Of a DNA stretch of 64,000 nt, positions 1-11,054 are shown in pieces; position 1 is the first letter of the stretch; each line of letters begins with the position of its first letter. The notes beneath the pieces are model-generated. The model was not told the DNA's origin. It saw only the letters and a program-made list of their open reading frames with translations, and made no database searches. Source of the DNA: Stenogyne calaminthoides (Eukaryota > Streptophyta > Magnoliopsida > Lamiales > Lamiaceae); assembly GCA_037126765.1 (NCBI GenBank), contig JBBCBC010000019.1, positions 33,626,222 through 33,690,221 on the forward strand, written 5' to 3'. Made by a program: the position numbers and the translations under genes.

Positions 1-182
1 CGCCAAGTAGTGCTCCCAATCCTTGGGTTTACGGTGAGTGAAGCACCTCAAGTATTGTTCCACACAACGGTTGACCACCTCCGTCTGGCCATCCGTTTGG
101 GGATGATAGCGGAGCTCATCTTGGCCGGGTTCGCGGTAACTTGAACAAATCACTCTGAATCGCACTTATAAAGACCCGGTCT

Positions 183-410
183 CTATCCTAAAACAATCGA
201 CTTTGGAATGCCATGCAAACGAACAATATTACGGATGAACGCATCCGCCACGTCCCTAGCTGAGAATGGATGGCTAAGCGGAACAAAATGAGCATATTTC
301 GACAATCTATCCACCACAACCATAATAGTGTCCTTTCCTCTCGAACGCGGCAAACCCGTGATAAAATCCATGGACACATCGACCCAAAATGCCTGGTATA
401 GGGCGCCTAA
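183..410 (-). pseudogene. Integrase core fragment of the gypsy element
   Basis: The minus-strand reading contains [20 protein letters not shown] followed by [13 protein letters not shown] and a HGIPKSI stretch. This is the start of the retroviral-type integrase catalytic core, including the first catalytic Asp in the MDFI motif. The reading breaks just after HGIPKSI, before the second Asp would be expected, and only frameshifted remnants continue toward base 1. It is therefore a non-functional fragment of the surrounding retrotransposon. Confidence 0.85.
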
Positions 411-1093
411 CAGGCCGCCGGGTAACGGGAATCATTTTATTATGTTGGCAAACATCTGCGCGGACAAACTCCATCACGTTCTTCTTCAACTCGCCAAAAA
501 ACACTACCAAATCCGGTTTAAGAGTTCGCAACACGCCGAATAATGGTCTTCGACGGAATTGTGAAACTCGCCAAAAGCTTAGCTCAGATCGGACCTCTTT
601 GGTACCCAAACAACTCCATTCTTTGCAAAGGCAACCTTGTCCGATCAGAACTCACTTGTATTGTGCGTACCCGATCAGTGTCATTGTAACAAGGGTCCAA
701 GAGTGGCATCGGACCTGGTTGCCGCGGGCAATCTCGCCCCCAATTCCATTGAAGGCGAAGAAATAGCCATAAGCGAACTTGGTGAATTATCCAATTGTCG
801 CCTCGACAAAGCTTCCGCCGCTCCGTTATCTTTCCCAGGACGATAGCAAATTTCATAATCGAACCCTACAAGCTTGGAGATCCACTTTTTGTTGCTCGGT
901 GTTGTTATTCGTTGTTCGAAAGCAAATAGCGGAGGCTCTTTTGGTCAGTGATGATAGTGAACTTACGGCCTACCAAATATGTTCGCCAGCCCCTAATAGC
1001 CTCAAGTATCGCGAGCATCTCTTTCTCGTACACGGACCAGGATTTCTTGGCTCCGGATATGCCCTTTCTCATAAATACAATGGGTCGATTAGA

Positions 1094-2753
1094 TTAAGCC
1101 AAAGACTCGCCCCCAATGCCGCATACCGAGGCATTTGTTTCTATAGTAAAATCCTCATCAAAATTTGGTAGGGTGAGTACCGGAGTCTTGCTCAGAGCTT
1201 CCTTCAAAGTATCGAAAGCCTGTTGTGCTTCTGGGGACCAAGCGAACTTATTCTTCTTGGTTAAGTTGTGTAGCGGACGTGCCTTCTCACCAAACCGTGC
1301 ACAAAATTTACGATAATATCCCGCCAACCCCAAAAATCCTCTCAATTGATCCACGTTTGAGGTGTGGGCCAATCCGTCAGACTTCAATTTTCTTCGGGTC
1401 AACCCGAACTCCCTCAAATGATATGAAATGACCCAAATACTCCACTTCCCGAACCCCAAAGAAACATTTGGTAGGTTTTATAATAAATCGACGGTACATA
1501 AAATCGACATCACGGCTCGTAAATGCTCCAGTGACTATCCCAAGACTTGTGTAAATCAAAATATCATCGAAGAAAACGAAGAAACTAACCTTCGAAGATG
1601 AGGTCGAAAAGATGTGGTTCATAATTGCACGGAAAGTTGGGCGCGTTGCACAATCCGAATGGCATAATTAAATACTCATAGTGTCCATTGTGTGTCCGAA
1701 AATTTGTTTTGTAGATGTCATCGGGTGCATACGATTTGATGATACCCTTTCGCAAGTCAATTTAGAGAAATACAACGCCCCGTGCAACTCGTCTAACATA
1801 CCGTCCACCGTGGGGATGGGAAATCTGTCTTTAATTGTGGCCTTGTTGAGTGCCCGGTAATCCGTACAAAAATGCCAAGTCTCGTCCTTCTTAACTAGGA
1901 GAACTGGAGATGAAAATGGGCTGGTGCTATAGCGAATCAAGCCGGTTTCCATCATCTCTGCTACTTGTTTCTCAATTTCTTCATTTTGGAAGTGAGCATA
2001 TCGGTAAGGTGCCACGTTAACTGGTTTGGTTTCATCGGTCAATCGGATTCGATGATCAAACTCCCTTCGTGGTGGTAATGTTCCCGACTCCACCGTCACG
2101 GACTTGAATTCTTCTAATAAGGTATCGATGTTGGCCTGTTTCTCTTCCTCCGGTTGATCTGGCCGCCTGAGTCGATCCAGATTCTTTGTTAGCGAAGTAA
2201 CTTCGCCCCGTGCCCTCTCCCACTCCATTATTCTAGCGTCCACTTGCTCCACTTGCTCCGGAGTTAAGTAACCAATCCCCTTCAACAAAATCTCGGCCCC
2301 ATCCAACACAAATTGACACGATAACTCATTGGGGCTAATTGCCTCGAGCCATGGCATGCCGAAAATGACATCCAGGTGGGGCATTGGTAGGGAGTAGAAG
2401 GTTGTCGAAAACCGAATTCCTTGCACACTCACTGGTATTCTCTCAAACCACGTGTTACACGGTATCTTATGCCCATTGCCGACCGTTATTTCGAATTGTG
2501 AGCGTCCTCTCGTCTCCAGCAGTTGCAAGTACGTGGCTAGGTCCGAGGATATGAAATTGTGGGTTGCTCCACTATCCACCATTATGATTACTGGTTGTCT
2601 TCCTATTGTGCCTTCGAATTTCAGAGCACGGGGTCTCGTTTGTCCGTTTAATGATGTCAGCGACATGGGCGGATCACCTTCGGGTCTTGTCATTCTCCTC
2701 CGCTCCCCCATAGTTAAACTCCTCGTCAGATATGGTCGGTGGGTGCAGGTCAT
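1094..2753 (-). pseudogene. Protease - reverse transcriptase - RNase H region of the gypsy element
   Basis: From 2753 down to 1668 one long minus-strand reading holds an aspartic protease with the VDSGATHNF active-site motif (near 2580) and a linker. The N-terminal reverse transcriptase follows, with SSPVLLVKK and WHFCTDYRALN. After a frameshift near 1755 the RT palm is broken. An RNase H-like part with [18 protein letters not shown] and a [18 protein letters not shown] stretch is readable from about 1459 to 1094. Several stops make it non-functional. Confidence 0.88.
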
Positions 2754-2805
2754 TATCTATCACAACATCGTTGACTATAAGACTCAACGTCTTCGGCGTT
2801 AGGAA

Positions 2806-3800
2806 CTACGTGATTCGAGGATTTTTTTTCGTCTGGTGAAACATTGCCGAGTTGTCTCCGCTACTAATCTCTTCGTTGGATAGATGTATCCTTCCCCGGC
2901 CAAAGCGGGTATTGATGAATGGGTCGTTGTCCCCACTAATTTCTCGTGTACTTGCAGTACAAGAGAGTCCCCATGAAAGGGTTCCCCGTCCGGCCGGATC
3001 TAACATAGTTCGGTTTGGTCGATTGAATCAAAGTTGCCAGGAGCGTTCTAAGTTGTTCCTCCTTCGCCGTGGCGAGTTCGATCGCGTCTGGTAAACTCCG
3101 GCTTCCACATCTTCACTTCGGTAGCCAACTCGGGCTTCGGCCAAACCATGAAGGTTCCGGTAGTGCACTCTCTGCCGATGTGGCACTCTACTCATCGCTT
3201 TTCGAATTCTCTCAAGTAGTCGCGGAATTGGCTAATTTGCTTGATCGACTCATTGCTTCATTTTCGTCTTTCGTGGCCGGGTCGTTCCAAATCGCTCAAG
3301 AATCCTTCTTAAATTCATACCAATCCGGTTCGTGTCCCCCATTAATTTGTTCGAACTAACGCCACCATCGTCGCCCTTCCCCTTCAGATAGAACGAGGTA
3401 TCGTCACACTTTCTTTCATCCCGTGCCGTGCCATTCAAAATATTGCTCTTTTCGATCGCCAAGTTGATCGCGTCCTCCCCGGTGAATTTAGGAAATCGTC
3501 GCGGGTCTTTTGGCGATGATCGCGATCGCCTATCCATCGGGCTAAACACCGACTCGACCTCTGTTTCCTCGATCCTCATTATCCGATTCGTTCTCATTTT
3601 CTCCGGCATCGATCTACGACCCATCCGATGAAACGGACTGGTGTTGAACAAGTTGTCCCGGGCGAAAGGTTCCCCCCTTCTTCTTTTTCTTTGGAGGTGA
3701 TCGATTGTGATTTACATTGTGAATCGCTATCCGGGTTGTCGTCTCGATTCGTCCCTCGTGGCGTGTGCGATCGGCGCTCACGATTTCTTCCTGCGTGCAT
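2806..3800 (-). pseudogene. Gag-like region of the gypsy element
   Basis: Minus-strand readings of 60-130 residues are rich in Arg, Lys and Ser and include a FPKFTGEDA-like stretch typical of the start of plant gypsy gag polyproteins. No intact CCHC zinc knuckle is visible. Position upstream of the protease supports gag, but sequence similarity alone is weak. The region is split by stops. Confidence 0.5.
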
Positions 3801-3950
3801 CTGCGAATCCGCGCCGTGTCGTCTCGGCGTTAAGCCACCGACCTCGACCGATCCTGTCCCCGGCGTAAGCGTCTGTCCGGCGCGCGTTTGCCCTCTCGCC
3901 CGCGTTTGCGCTAGATCGCGCGTAAGCGTGGTTCGATTCGTTATGGAGTT

Positions 3951-5345
3951 CTCGAAGCTTCAAATTTCTCTTTATTTAGTCACCATGGTTTGCGGAAGTG
4001 TGATACTCACGACCAAGACTTTCGAGGCGATTGATGAAACCTCTTTGCGGCGTCTTTAGGAATCTCGAATGAATGCGAAATATCTTAGCAAAACCACTGA
4101 CAAATCATTGCTAAGTTTCAATGTCAAAATTCAGCAGAAGCAAAAAAAAAAAAAAAGTCTAAAACCCTAACTAATAACACACGTCCCAAAAAACAAGCTC
4201 GTGGGCTAGCCGATCAAAAGTCTAATTAAAACAAATATGGAAAGAATTGAAGTAATGAAACAAATATGGAAAAAGAATGAAATAAAAAGAAACAAATAAA
4301 AGTCGCCTTCAATTCTTCGTCTCTCTTCTCCTGCGACGCTCGTATGTGTTGCCAAAACTCCTCAACGGCTCAACAGGGGTTCCATCACAAAACAACAGGA
4401 AGAATTAAAAAATAAGATATGAAAAGGTTATAAGGGAGGGACCAGAATAAAATCTTGCCTTCATCATGGTAACTTTGTGAGGTGTCGATACTCATGCGAG
4501 TTTCGCAAATTATGCTTTTATGATCCTCTTCTAAAGCGAAAGCACTTCCCTTTTGTGCTTCGAAAGAGGTGGCCAATTGTTGTGTGCTCTGTTCAACTAG
4601 TTTTTGCTTGGTGTGAAGCATCAATGCACTGGACTACTCATTCATTACAAACATCAACATGCAGAGAGGTTAAACAACATGTCACATAAATCCCCAGCTA
4701 AATAGTCAATCAAATCATAGTACAACTGTATCTCTAGAATAGTACCAATACAAGTATAACTATTTAAACTAAGCATATTGAGATAGAGAAACTTAAAACT
4801 CGAAAATCAGAATCCAACATTGTTGTGCTTGTAACTAAGGCCCAAAATCGACCGTAATATCATGTGCATTCTTATCCGGGTTTGCCTCATCCAAAATGAA
4901 GCAATAAGTTAATGTTTCACATTAGCTCAGGAGTATTGTCAACCTAACAAGAATGTGTTTCTGAGAAATTTCTGAAATTAAATTCTAAGATATTCAATGT
5001 TTACACTTCCAGACTTTCACTTCGAAATAATCTAATTAAGGAATAAATAAGGAAGCAACAATTTGATTAAATTTAGTAGTGATACTTTCTAGACTGCGAT
5101 GAAGCTGGCATACATGATGCTACAATGCCATTATGCAAATTGCAATACTATCAAATGACTATAAACAACTTTATAAACTAATATGAAGACCAAGATCAAA
5201 TCTTATAATGGACGTCCACAAATTGCCTTTGCACCAATCGTCCATGCTATTCATTGTCATTTTACCAAAGTCATGCATCACAAGCTAGTTTACTTAAAAT
5301 AACTATGCAATGAGATTTTACGAACATGATTTTAAAGATATATAC
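3951..5345. other. Spacer; possible terminal exon of the broken DFO-like gene
   Basis: An A-tract lies at 4141-4156. A minus-strand open stretch of about 56 codons follows an AG acceptor at 4634 and contains KQKLVEQSTQQLATSFEAQ. It could be a last exon of the gene immediately to its right (5.3-7.0 kb), but I do not recognise it. Nothing else coding was seen. Confidence 0.35.
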
Positions 5346-7000
5346 CAGAGTGAAGAAATTTTGAGCGAAGCAGTATCCTTCAATCTCTTGATTTTCTCGA
5401 TAGCATGCACATCATGGAAGACAACATCCATCTCAGAGTGAGTGAAATGATTCACTCTAAAGCTCATAAGTGCCTTTTCACATGTCTTCAATGAAAAAGA
5501 AATGGCAAAACCTACGTTTAATTAATAACTTCGACTCCAGGCTATATCAATGTGTAGAAAACCAATCAATGTCGTATTATGGGAGAAAGTGATATATGAT
5601 CAATGAAGACATTAATAACAGAATACAACATGTCCGGAAAGGAAATTTAAGTAGCAAGTGCCACCCTAAATCTGCAAAATTCATTATCAATATCTGAGTT
5701 CAAGTGAAGGTATGAGATTGGATCATATTAAAATATCAAGTTTTTCTCATAAAGAATATGCACAAATGCAAATCTTGGAAGAAAAGAAATAAACTAAAAA
5801 TGTTGGCTCAAAGAGAGCAACATTAGAACTAAAACATAATCCTTGTTAACACTGACTTAACTCAGAAGACGAGTTTTCACTACTAGAGTCAGACTGGTAT
5901 TTGTTATAAGATGTGATTACCAATATATTTCAGAACAGATGCACATCCAATTATTTAAAAATTCAGATCAACTTCAGACTTAGCCTTAAACATATCTGAG
6001 GATGGCTAGATTTGCCACTCAGCATCAGCATAACCAGCAACCAATGTCTGATACAAAGTCAAGTATTAAAACCAATTGTCACATGAAGTTCAAAATTTAC
6101 CTGGTTTGCGATGGAATAGTATCCATTTTCAAGTGAATGCTCAGCGTATGTGAGCCATTCTTTACTACTAACTTGAAGCCAAGTGTGAGTGGTAGCCCTT
6201 TCATCTCTAAAAACCAGTGCTCGTTATCTCAAGGACAAGCAACTCTGTCAAAATCAATTGCACAATCCAAAGTGGGAAACTAGAGACTGATCCAAACAAT
6301 TAATTCAGAAACAAGTTTTGTGAACCAAAAATACGATGAGGGTGACATTTAAGCATAATTCTCAATGTGGATAAAAGAGTAGCATAAAACACTAATGCAG
6401 ATGAAGATCGGAAGAAATATATATATAGAAGCATTACCCAGTACTTCAAATAAGCATTGACTGGAATTGGAAAAGAAAGAATAAATATCACAACTCCTCG
6501 GATTATGTTTGATGAAGTTCTTCAAGATTTATATCCACAATTTCAATTTCCGGCTTCAATAAAAATTATAGGATCACAAAGTATATAATACCATGCAGCT
6601 ATGAACTTCTATCAAACAAGAATTAATTAGACCAAATAAACAAAATCACAGCTAGTACCTCGACATCACAAATTACAGTACAAAGAAGCTTAATCTCCAC
6701 GGATTCTTCAGCAATTTCACAAAAGATAACTAGAGATTCATCTCTCATAAACTGTTTCAGAACCGATCTAACTCCGATCAGCGCCTGCGCGTCTTTGGAA
6801 ACCAAAATCGATTCGAGAACTCGGAAAGTTGCATCATAAAACCTGAAAAGTGCAAGATTTCAAGTACATTTTTCGATTAGATTAACGATAATTGAGTAGA
6901 AGCTGCACCTGGATAATAAAATGCAGGAGATCCTCACAGTCGATTCTGAATTCGGGAGCAAAAGAGGGAAGTTTCCTGAGCGACTGAAGCTGGGTAGGGC
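5346..7000 (-). pseudogene. Broken homologue of plant DOUBLE-STRAND BREAK FORMATION (DFO)
   Basis: Three minus-strand exons with matching splice phases can be read: 6842-6659 (FYDATFRVLESILVSKDAQ and VLKQFMRDESLVIF), 6244-6101 (WLQVSSKEWLTYAEHSLENG) and 5486-5346 (TCEKALMSF and IEKIKRLKDTASLKI). The order and wording match my memory of the plant-specific DFO family, needed for meiotic double-strand breaks in Arabidopsis. The gene looks dead. A TAA at 6224-6226 stands where the family has Tyr. A one-base gain in the A-run near 5460 creates a TAG directly after ALMSF. The block after KLLC is about nine residues short. The upstream open exon (about 6907-7000) has no ATG in the needed frame. The family call rests on memory; the lesions are seen directly. 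Confidence 0.55.
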
Positions 7001-7044
7001 ATTTGATGGAGTTGGCGCCTAATTGGCGGTTTCAACATTTTGAA

Positions 7045-10000
7045 GCCGGTTTATGGAGGTGTTTTAAAAAATTTATAAGTGACTATGGTCACCTAAAATT
7101 GTGTGCAAAAGTAATTTGGAGTGTTTTATTTCTCTTTTAATGGCTTAAATAAACTCTCATAAGCTATAAGTTATAAGCTTCAAAGATGATGTTTTTAGTA
7201 GCTTATTCGTCTTTTTTTATAACTTTTAACTTTTTTTACAAACACTATCAACTTTTTTTTGAATTTTCTTACAAACACTATCAACTTCTACTATTAATTA
7301 TTTTTCTCATTATCACTAATTTTAATATCTTCTTTAAAACCATAAGTCTTTGCAAACACCCCCTATATAGCCTGCGGAGTGCGGATAGAATAATTTGAAC
7401 TTAGTACAAATTACATCCATTTTTTATAAAATATTAAAACGTCAATGCTCAAATTATGTCTCGTTTTATCGTGGGACCGTCTTATACAGGTGTTTCTCTT
7501 TCGTTAATTCCCTTGAGCTACTAAATGAACAAAGTTTTCTTTATTAAGTAGATCAGATGTTGATTGAATTGAAAATTTCATTGTTATAATTTTTTGTCGT
7601 ACTTTAGTGGTTAATTAATAATGTGATGATGTATTTCCTTATCATTCTGTTTTTTCTTTGAATATATTTTTGTAAATATTTCATTAATATTATTTTATTG
7701 CGGTTGGTGATGGTATAATATGCATGTAATTACTTACCTAAACGTTTTCTGATTTTCCTTTTCTAAGTTTTCTATTTATGAGTAGCTTAGGGTAAAAATC
7801 CAGCCACAAATAATGATTATAAATACGTGGTTGTTTTTTTGGACGAAAAGCTTTTGGTGAAAATAAGGACAAATTCAATTTTTGTATGTTTTTTTTTAAA
7901 GAAAACTATTCATATAGATTCAAGCATCTCACATTTTTGTTATAATTATATGATATCTCATTATTTCACTATTTTAAAGGAATGCAAAATGTTTTTTTAA
8001 ATACATTACTCGTCCATATTTTTATGAAGGCAAAAAAATAAATAAAAATTGTGCACTAATGGAACTGTATAGTTGATGCAATTTTAACTCATTTAGTAAA
8101 TATAGGAAGTAAAAAAGAAAAACTAATTTATATAAAAAAAAATAGTTTCCTCGTTGAACAATTAATACTTTGAGAAGGTCTATTGTACAATATTACACAT
8201 GCAATTCGTAGTTAATTTTGAAACCTGATTCACGCGGGACACATAAAGGGGTAGCCAGTCGAGTGTTAAAACCATGCGGATCCTGCTTACTAAAACAAAT
8301 AAAAAATCTATAAAAGAAAAACCAGAAAATGTGACAAACTACGACAGTGCAGAGAGAGGAGATGAATTCAGTGATGGTGAATTCAAATACTGACACCAAT
8401 TAAAATCGCGATGGTGAATTGAAGAAAAAAGAGAAAAAATTTACCCACAAAATACAAAATATGAACGATTCTGATAATTACTAGAAAAAAGCTTACAATA
8501 TTACAGATTAAAGCATATAGTAACACTATAGTATTTTATAAGATAATACATGATGTTTCATAAAGTAACATAAGAATACTTTTATGTAAACATTGTATAG
8601 TTTATACTGGTCTCTGCAAATCTCTGTATTGTGTGCATACATATGTGTTACCTTATGAATTTCCATGTATTACTATATGGGCAAGTACCACATTGTTATA
8701 CTAAAAAATTTCATATCATATGTAGCATATTAAAACATAAGGTAAGGTCATTGATGTTACAAGGTAACACGTATGGTAACACATGAATATTCACATAATA
8801 TTATAAAAACATGTGTACAATATTATTACTACTAAAAAAACATGTGTTACTAAATGAATAAAAAAAATGTTACTGTATTTCAGAAAACTGTGTTACCACA
8901 TGAACAAAATACTAATACAAATATGAAAAAAAATACTATGTTTGAACAGATGAAGAATAACCGAAAAAAACACAAAAAAATCACCAAGTTTAAAAAAACA
9001 ACATGAGAAGAGAATGTAAGAATTGAAAAAACTGAGATGGAATATTGCGAGAAAAAATAAATGAAGAATGTAAATTTGTGAGGATAAGAAAAATAGAAAA
9101 AATCGAAAAAAATATAAAAGAATCTGAACAAAGGAGAGAAGAAATACATAAGAATATAAAGAAAGAACAAAAGAACGGAAGATATGGAGACCGTTATTGT
9201 GAAGGCCGCCATAGAATTGGTCGTGAGGAAAGAGAAACATGAGACTAGATCCGCACATTTAAAAAGCGAGTAGGAAGCAAAACTAATACTTTGTTAAAAA
9301 AATTATGAATTTGCTTTAAAAAAGAAAAAGAAAATGTATTAAAATTTCACTAGTTGCACATTGTAATTGATGCATTAAAATATCATTCTCCTGTAAAAAT
9401 ATATAATTGGTATAAGCTAAATGTTGTGATGTATTTGTTCTTTTCTAAAAAAACATCAGCTACTCCCTTGCCCAATTTTAAGTGTTTTTTAATATATTCA
9501 TTAAATATTAATAATTATATGTTTAATATGTTTTTTTTATATGATTATCTAATGAATGTTATTACAAAAGTTAATAAGAACAAAAAATAAAAAATTAAAA
9601 TATGATATTTGATCCTTTTAAATTAATATAAAATGATAATTATTTCGGGACTTAAGCTTTTTTTAAATTAGACAATTAGGGAATACATTTTTTCACTTTT
9701 TACAACTCTGAAAAAGTTAAACGTCGTGATATTTATAAAAAGTGTCGGGACATATATATTTCTTTGGCAAAGACAAAAGCTTCATGCCAGAATGGCCACA
9801 AGCATTTAATTTAAGATTTTGCAAGACTCATATTAACCCTATTCATATATCATAGAACTTGTTTAATATATTCAATGAGTGAAGTATTTTTTTTAAATGG
9901 ATCAAGTATATTGAATGAGTGTACGGTGCACTTGGGTGCACAAGAGACCCACCCCATTTCTTTTCCCTATTTTTTCATTTATTTATCGATATTAAAAACA

Positions 10001-10130
10001 AAATTGACATTAGAAAAAATAGGGAGGGAAAAAAACAGAATGGGAAATAGCAAATTGGAGAGTGGTGGGAGTAAAAGCAAAGGTCATAGAGTGAGTGCAT
10101 GTGGTGTCAGAGTGTAGCTGTCGGAATCAG
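7045..10130. other. AT-rich intergenic region with element fragments
   Basis: No gene was recognised across these 3 kb. Open readings here are low-complexity and rich in Phe, Ile and Lys. Partial copies of two dispersed repeats are visible. One at about 7380-7495 carries the GTCTCGTTTTATCGTGGGAC motif. The other at 9345-9945 has CACTAGTTGCACATTGT at one end and a GTGCACTTGGGTGCAC palindrome-like motif at the other. The 8.5-8.9 kb part repeats short GTTAC words. Confidence 0.6.
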
Positions 10131-10135
10131 AGTGT

Positions 10136-10280
10136 CATAAATACCAACCTCTCTTTCCCAAACATTCTCTCTCTCTAGGGATTCACCACCCCTCGCTTCA
10201 CCACCAACATGCTCTGACTTCTCCCTCTCCGCCGCACTTCGCCGCCGTCAATTCTCTGCCGGCGCCACCACTTTCGATCG
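10136..10280 (+). promoter_or_regulatory. Core promoter and first untranslated exon of the FRIGIDA-like gene
   Basis: A CATAAATA box at 10136 precedes a CT-rich leader with TCTCTCTCTCTAGGG. The leader ends at a GT donor at 10281 (GATCG|GTAATT). An intron of about 760 bases follows and ends at TTTTGTCCAG near 11042, 12 bases before the start codon. A long intron in the 5' leader is common in plant genes. The exact transcription start is inferred. Confidence 0.55.
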
Positions 10281-11054
10281 GTAATTTCTGCTCCTCATTT
10301 CTACCCCGTCCTTGTTAATTATCTCCGTCTATGCTTACAGATCAAGTAACGTTTTTGCATCTAGTTAAGTTTCGTTGTTACTAGTGAATGCTCTTTAAAT
10401 TCGAGGATTTAGGTCTTGAATTGCTGTTTATGGCTGCATTTAACGGTTTGACTTTGCAATTTGGGTGTTTTTACTTGTGTAGTTGTGGATAATTTTGGTT
10501 TTTGCTGTTTGAAGTCTGTTGATCTGAGTTTCAATAGCCAGAGTGACTGAAATTTGGGCGAATTGTTCATTTCCGCGTGCTTTCAGTTTTTATTATCCTT
10601 TTTAGAATCAATTTTCGCTTTGTTTCTCTACTTTTCTTTTATTGTTGTTTTTTTCTTCTTCTCAATTTCTTTTAATTTCTCTTGGTCTCTTAAGGGCCTC
10701 CTTGTGTATTTCCTTTTGGGTTGCGTGTTATCATCTTTTTGAAATCTTGTTCACCTACGTTTGAAAGAATTTTACCCTACTTATGTGTCATGTGTTGACT
10801 TGTGTCTTTATTCATTCCACCGTTTTATTTTTATGTCGAGTTTCTGAGACCAATGGATTTCTTGCTTCTGACCCTCACTGTTCATTGTTTGTTTGGTTTT
10901 GTTTCAAGTCAACTCATGTTGTTATACTCAAGCCAAGACTTCTTAATTTTTCAACAATTTTTATCCTTAATGAACCTGAGTTTTCTGTTATTTCTCCAAC
11001 TTCTTCCGTGTCCTTCATGAACTTCTCTTATATTTTGTCCAGGATTTCTATGCC

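Larger units (their letters stand above)
1..3950 (-). mobile_element. Decayed Ty3/gypsy LTR retrotransposon (gag-pol, left end outside window)
   Basis: Read on the minus strand, gag-like, protease, reverse transcriptase, RNase H and integrase segments occur in that order from about 3.8 kb to 0.1 kb. Protease, RT, RNase H, integrase is the Ty3/gypsy order. All domains are broken by stops and frameshifts, so the copy is not autonomous. The 3' end of the element lies before base 1. I could not recognise a long terminal repeat, a primer-binding site or a polypurine tract near 3.9-4.2 kb. The 3.5-3.95 kb part is much richer in CG dinucleotides than the host DNA around it. Confidence 0.9.

Noticed and set aside
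3628..4059. Plus-strand reading of 143 codons
   Set aside because: Lies antisense to the gag end of the retrotransposon in CG-rich sequence; Cys/Arg/Ser composition without a domain.
8880..9258. Overlapping minus-strand readings rich in Phe, Ile and Ser
   Set aside because: Low-complexity product of an A-rich plus strand; no splice or start context and no recognisable domain.
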